Shown here in pieces: positions 5,977 to 8,236 of a DNA stretch of 8,236 nt. The notes beneath the pieces were generated by a model, which worked only from the letters and a program-made list of their open reading frames with translations, was not told the DNA's origin and searched no databases. The DNA is from Candidatus Bathyarchaeota archaeon (GTDB lineage Archaea > Thermoproteota > Bathyarchaeia > Bathyarchaeales > Bathyarchaeaceae), in assembly GCA_026014605.1 (NCBI GenBank), contig JAOZIC010000058.1:3121-11356 (forward strand), given 5' to 3'. The first letter of the stretch is position 1; the number at the start of each line of letters is the position of its first letter. A program made the position numbers and the translations under genes.

Positions 5977-6402
5977 TTGCACCACCCAAATTCTTATTAC
6001 CAAATCCGAAGAGACACATTGTTGTGGAAGGGAAAACCTTTGGAAGATTTAATAATCAGAAATGAATCGTTCAAAGAAATCGTTATTCTTGAAAGAACCC
6101 GATTCAACTCCGTCGACGACCTAGCAAGATTTGCAAGCATCGCGGTCGGAGGAAAAACAACAGGAGTCTACTGGGCAAACGGAGTTGTGTTCATTTACTA
6201 CCCGCTACCCACATCGTCAGAAATTGCTGCAGAAGCATTAATCAAAGAAAGAAAAGTCTTCTGGGCGTTCGTCAGCTATGCAATGATGCCCAAATACCAA
6301 TCAATAATTGAAACAAAAGAGAGAATAATGGTACCCGTTATCGACATGTCCACGAGTACACTGTTTAGCAATGTTTCTGAGTGGCTAAAAAAGCAGCCTT
6401 AG
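5977..6402 (+). CDS. Unrecognised 141-residue protein
   Basis: I do not recognise a family. The sequence is soluble-looking and mixed alpha/beta, with no signal peptide. Strand-like segments are EIVILERTRF (34-43), TGVYWANGVVFIYYPLP (61-77) and RIMVPVIDMS (115-124), and a helix such as SEIAAEALIKERKVFWAFVSYAMM (80-103) lies between them. A final amphipathic helix ends SEWLKKQP. There are no cysteines and no evident catalytic motif. The start is uncertain: TTG at 5977 has no clear Shine-Dalgarno, an in-frame TGA at 5953-5955 limits extension, and TTGs at 6019 and 6022 are later choices. The gene stands alone, behind the 16-bp palindrome. Its stop overlaps that of the convergent acyl-CoA synthetase gene by 4 nt. 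Folded-protein composition makes it a likely real gene; no function can be assigned. Confidence 0.75.
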   Translation: MHHPNSYYQIRRDTLLWKGKPLEDLIIRNESFKEIVILERTRFNSVDDLARFASIAVGGKTTGVYWANGVVFIYYPLPTSSEIAAEALIKERKVFWAFVSYAMMPKYQSIIETKERIMVPVIDMSTSTLFSNVSEWLKKQP

Positions 6403-6411
6403 GCTTTTTTT
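6387..6411. terminator. Bidirectional hairpin terminator over two overlapping stops
   Basis: AAAAAAGC (6387-6394) pairs perfectly with GCTTTTTT (6403-6410) around an 8-nt loop that contains both stop codons; an inner AGCC/GGCT pairing is also possible. Rightward transcripts end in a T7 run (6405-6411) and leftward ones in T6 (complement of 6387-6392). It suits termination from both sides but is also constrained by coding for KKQP and WAKKA. Confidence 0.55.
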
Positions 6412-7928
6412 GCCCAAGTTTTCTTGCGTAACTCCAGCAGTTCTTTACGTTTATTAAAGGACTCCATGTACGCTTCGTATTTTCCGCATTTCTTCAAGTG
6501 CATTCCATAGTTAACAAGCGCAGCCATACCACGAGCAGCATCTTCTGGAGAAAAGTATGCTGGAATGCCTAATTTGTCAAATCTGGAACGAATCTGAAGC
6601 GCCATTTCGGTTTCTCCCACGTCACAGGCAACAACAGGTTTGTTGTATTGGTCTCTTAGATTACCCACAAGGTCTACAAAGTCTTCCATCAAAGCAGGCA
6701 GATGGTGCAAACCTAAAACAATTATTCCGTCAATTTCAGGGTCCTCAAACAAAATTCGTGTTCCTTCCTCAAACATTGCAGACGTAACTGAACCAGTCAA
6801 GTCCACAGGGTTAAGGTTTGTTGCAAAACGGGGAATCTTTCCTTCTTGTTTGAGTGTCTCAAACTTTGCAACAGTTTCATCAGAGAACCGCGCCACGTTC
6901 AATCCCTGTTTTACACATTCGTCTACACACATGATTCCGGGGCCACCTGCGTCGGTTATGATTGCAACTTTGTTTCCGGCAACTGGCGGCTGAAAAGCCA
7001 ACGCTTTACCCATATCAAAGAATTCTTCAAGGTCTAACGCACGTAAAACGCCCACCTGCTTGAAAGCCGTGGAATATATCTCATCAGAACCTGCAATAGA
7101 CCCAGTGTGTGAGGCTGCTGCACGTGCACCTGCTTCAGACCTGCCTACTTTCAAGGCGACAATTGGTTTTTGGCACGTGACTTTGCGAGCGACTTTCATG
7201 AATTCTCTGCCGTTGTCGATGCTTTCTGAGTATAACAAAATGACTTGTGTTTTGTCGTCGTGCAGAAGGTATTCAAGCATTTCGGATGCAGTTATGTCTG
7301 CTTTGTTGCCAAAACTCACGAATTTGCTGACGCCCATCTGTTTTCCTGACAGATAGTCCAAAGCAGCAGCACCGAAGGCTCCACTTTGTGTTACTATCGC
7401 GATAGGTCCAGCCATTGGGCGGGGGGTTGCTACTACTTCGTCTCCTGTGGTAAGAGTTTTTGTTTCAGGCAAAAACAACATGTCTACTCCAGTTTGGGAG
7501 TCAAAAACGCCCAAACAGTTAGGACCAAGAACACGAATACCAGCCTCTTTGGCAATTGCGGTTACTTCTTCTTCTAGTTCGTGGTTTCCAATCTCGCTAA
7601 AACCCGAAGTAATTATTACAGCCGCTTTTACGCCCTTTTGTCCTAGTTCCTTCATAACATCTGGAACAAACTTGGCGGGAACAACAATAACGGCTAAATC
7701 AATGTCGTCTTTTATGTCCAAAATTGACGGGTAGCATTGGAAGCCTTGGATGGTTTTTTCTCCAGGGTTGACAGGAAACAGTTTTGCTTTGAAGAGCCCG
7801 CGCTGCTTGTTAATTACAAAGTTTTTGAAAATAACGTGTCCTGCTTTCATGGTTCTGCGGGACGCACCGATTATGGCTACCGCTTTGGGTTCAAAGAATG
7901 TGTTCATCTGCTTAACTAACGTTGACAT
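6399..7928 (-). CDS. ADP-forming acyl-CoA synthetase (acetate-CoA ligase type), alpha subunit
   Basis: The archaeal NDP-forming enzyme converts acyl-CoA, ADP and phosphate to acid, CoA and ATP, giving substrate-level ATP in peptide or sugar fermentation. Numbered from the ATG at 7928 (509 residues): CoA-binding Rossmann domain with AVAIIGAS (16-23) and LGPNCLG near 133; succinyl-CoA-ligase-like domain with TQSGAFG near 180; catalytic phosphohistidine His274 in ASHTGSIAGS; third domain with DAGGPGIM and NPVDLTGSV. The ATP-grasp beta part is absent, so this is the separate alpha subunit, somewhat longer than the roughly 460 residues of the Pyrococcus protein, with a basic C-terminal helix. The beta subunit is not in view. 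The start is uncertain: ATG 7928 (AGGAG 10 nt upstream) fits the family N-terminus, while ATG 7955 directly abuts the upstream gene's TAA. Acyl substrate is unknown. Confidence 0.93.
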   Translation of the reverse strand: MSTLVKQMNTFFEPKAVAIIGASRRTMKAGHVIFKNFVINKQRGLFKAKLFPVNPGEKTIQGFQCYPSILDIKDDIDLAVIVVPAKFVPDVMKELGQKGVKAAVIITSGFSEIGNHELEEEVTAIAKEAGIRVLGPNCLGVFDSQTGVDMLFLPETKTLTTGDEVVATPRPMAGPIAIVTQSGAFGAAALDYLSGKQMGVSKFVSFGNKADITASEMLEYLLHDDKTQVILLYSESIDNGREFMKVARKVTCQKPIVALKVGRSEAGARAAASHTGSIAGSDEIYSTAFKQVGVLRALDLEEFFDMGKALAFQPPVAGNKVAIITDAGGPGIMCVDECVKQGLNVARFSDETVAKFETLKQEGKIPRFATNLNPVDLTGSVTSAMFEEGTRILFEDPEIDGIIVLGLHHLPALMEDFVDLVGNLRDQYNKPVVACDVGETEMALQIRSRFDKLGIPAYFSPEDAARGMAALVNYGMHLKKCGKYEAYMESFNKRKELLELRKKTWAKKA

Positions 7929-7938
7929 GTTTTTCTGA

Positions 7939-7943
7939 CTCCT
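7939..7943 (-). promoter_or_regulatory. Ribosome binding site favouring the ATG at 7928
   Basis: The minus strand reads AGGAG, 10 nt before the ATG at 7928. A shorter GAGG (7966-7969) lies 10 nt before the alternative ATG at 7955, so the choice is not decisive. Confidence 0.4.
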
Positions 7944-7955
7944 GCATGTAACCAT

Positions 7956-8236
7956 TTAATTACTGCCTCTTTTTTGCGTTTTGGCTCGTATAATCACAAT
8001 AGGTTTGTGAGTTACACTTTCAAGCATACCCAAAGTAACATCAGTTAAATCGACATCAAAACCTTGAGCCATATCCCAAACAGTTCGGCCTGCTCCACTT
8101 CCGCGTGTTCGGTTTGCAATTTTAGCAATCTCCAATGCTTCTTCAGGCGTCAAATGAGCCCCAGAAACAGCAAGGGGAGTTGCTCGTTTCTTTAGTTTGA
8201 GGGTTCGTCCAACAACATATGCCAAAAAACCACCCA
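7956..8236 (-). CDS. C-terminal part of an unrecognised protein, 5' end beyond window
   Basis: The frame is open to the window edge and ends at TAA (7956-7958). The visible part begins GGFLAYVVGRTLKLKKRA, which looks like the end of a membrane helix followed by a basic cytoplasmic flank. It continues with a soluble tail (HLTPEEALEIAKIANRTRGSG, FDVDLTDVTLGMLES, KPIVIIRAKTQKR). A TTG at 8225 could begin an 89-residue protein, with a GGTGG-like site 4 nt before it, so a short complete gene is not excluded; I favour a larger protein truncated here. It is co-directional with the acyl-CoA synthetase gene, 0-27 nt apart depending on that start, so the two are probably co-transcribed. I cannot name a family. 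Confidence 0.6.
   Translation of the reverse strand, partial: GGFLAYVVGRTLKLKKRATPLAVSGAHLTPEEALEIAKIANRTRGSGAGRTVWDMAQGFDVDLTDVTLGMLESVTHKPIVIIRAKTQKRGSN

Noticed and set aside
5952..6065. ATG-started 37-residue frame beginning inside the 16-bp palindrome
   Set aside because: It is short with no clear ribosome site, and it is overlapped by the 141-residue frame, which has much better protein-like composition. A leader peptide is not excluded but is unsupported.
6557..7938. Several plus-strand frames of 60-117 residues opposite the acyl-CoA synthetase gene
   Set aside because: All are antisense shadows of a gene with clear catalytic motifs on the minus strand.
1..8236. tRNA, rRNA, CRISPR array, insertion sequence or phage genes
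   Set aside because: I looked on both strands and saw no cloverleaf-like gene, no regularly spaced repeats, no transposase motifs and no terminal inverted repeats.

Overview
The window looks archaeal, most likely a mesophilic Thermoproteota-type lineage such as Candidatus Bathyarchaeia. The evidence is TATA-box promoters ahead of short leaders, GGTGAT/GGAG ribosome sites, many TTG starts, a zinc-ribbon/winged-helix protein of archaeal type, an alpha-only ADP-forming acyl-CoA synthetase, and NosD-like beta-helix surface proteins ending in a 'PE(I/V)SSW + membrane helix + basic tail' anchor. The lineage is an inference from protein style; there is no rRNA here.

Layout. 1-1059 (-): the first 353 codons of cysteinyl-tRNA synthetase, running off the left edge. 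1060-1275: divergent promoter region. 1276-1986 (+): an extremely acidic protein with cysteine motifs at both ends. 1983-2366 (-): a zinc-ribbon/winged-helix protein whose stop interlocks with the previous gene's stop in one CTAG. 2367-2601: divergent intergenic region with an inverted repeat. 2602-3603 (+): a metallo-beta-lactamase/beta-CASP nuclease-like protein. 3609-4658 and 4805-5830 (both -): two tandem paralogous secreted beta-helix proteins, each with its own TATA box. 5831-5976: intergenic, with a perfect 16-bp palindrome. 5977-6402 (+): an unrecognised 141-residue protein. 6399-7928 (-): ADP-forming acyl-CoA synthetase alpha subunit. 7956-8236 (-): the C-terminal part of a possibly membrane-anchored protein in the same operon.

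The genes are mostly independent housekeeping or surface functions. The only tight operon is the pair at the right edge. The strands alternate, giving three convergent junctions with gaps of 5 nt or less or with overlapping stops, and three divergent promoter regions. No stretch over 300 bases lacks a gene. I see no tRNA, rRNA, CRISPR array, transposase or phage gene, and no clearly new multi-gene system. The items most worth checking are the 16-bp palindrome beside the orphan gene, the hairpin spanning two overlapping stop codons, the altered motif C of the beta-CASP protein, the acidic cysteine-flanked protein, and the PE(I/V)SSW sorting signal.
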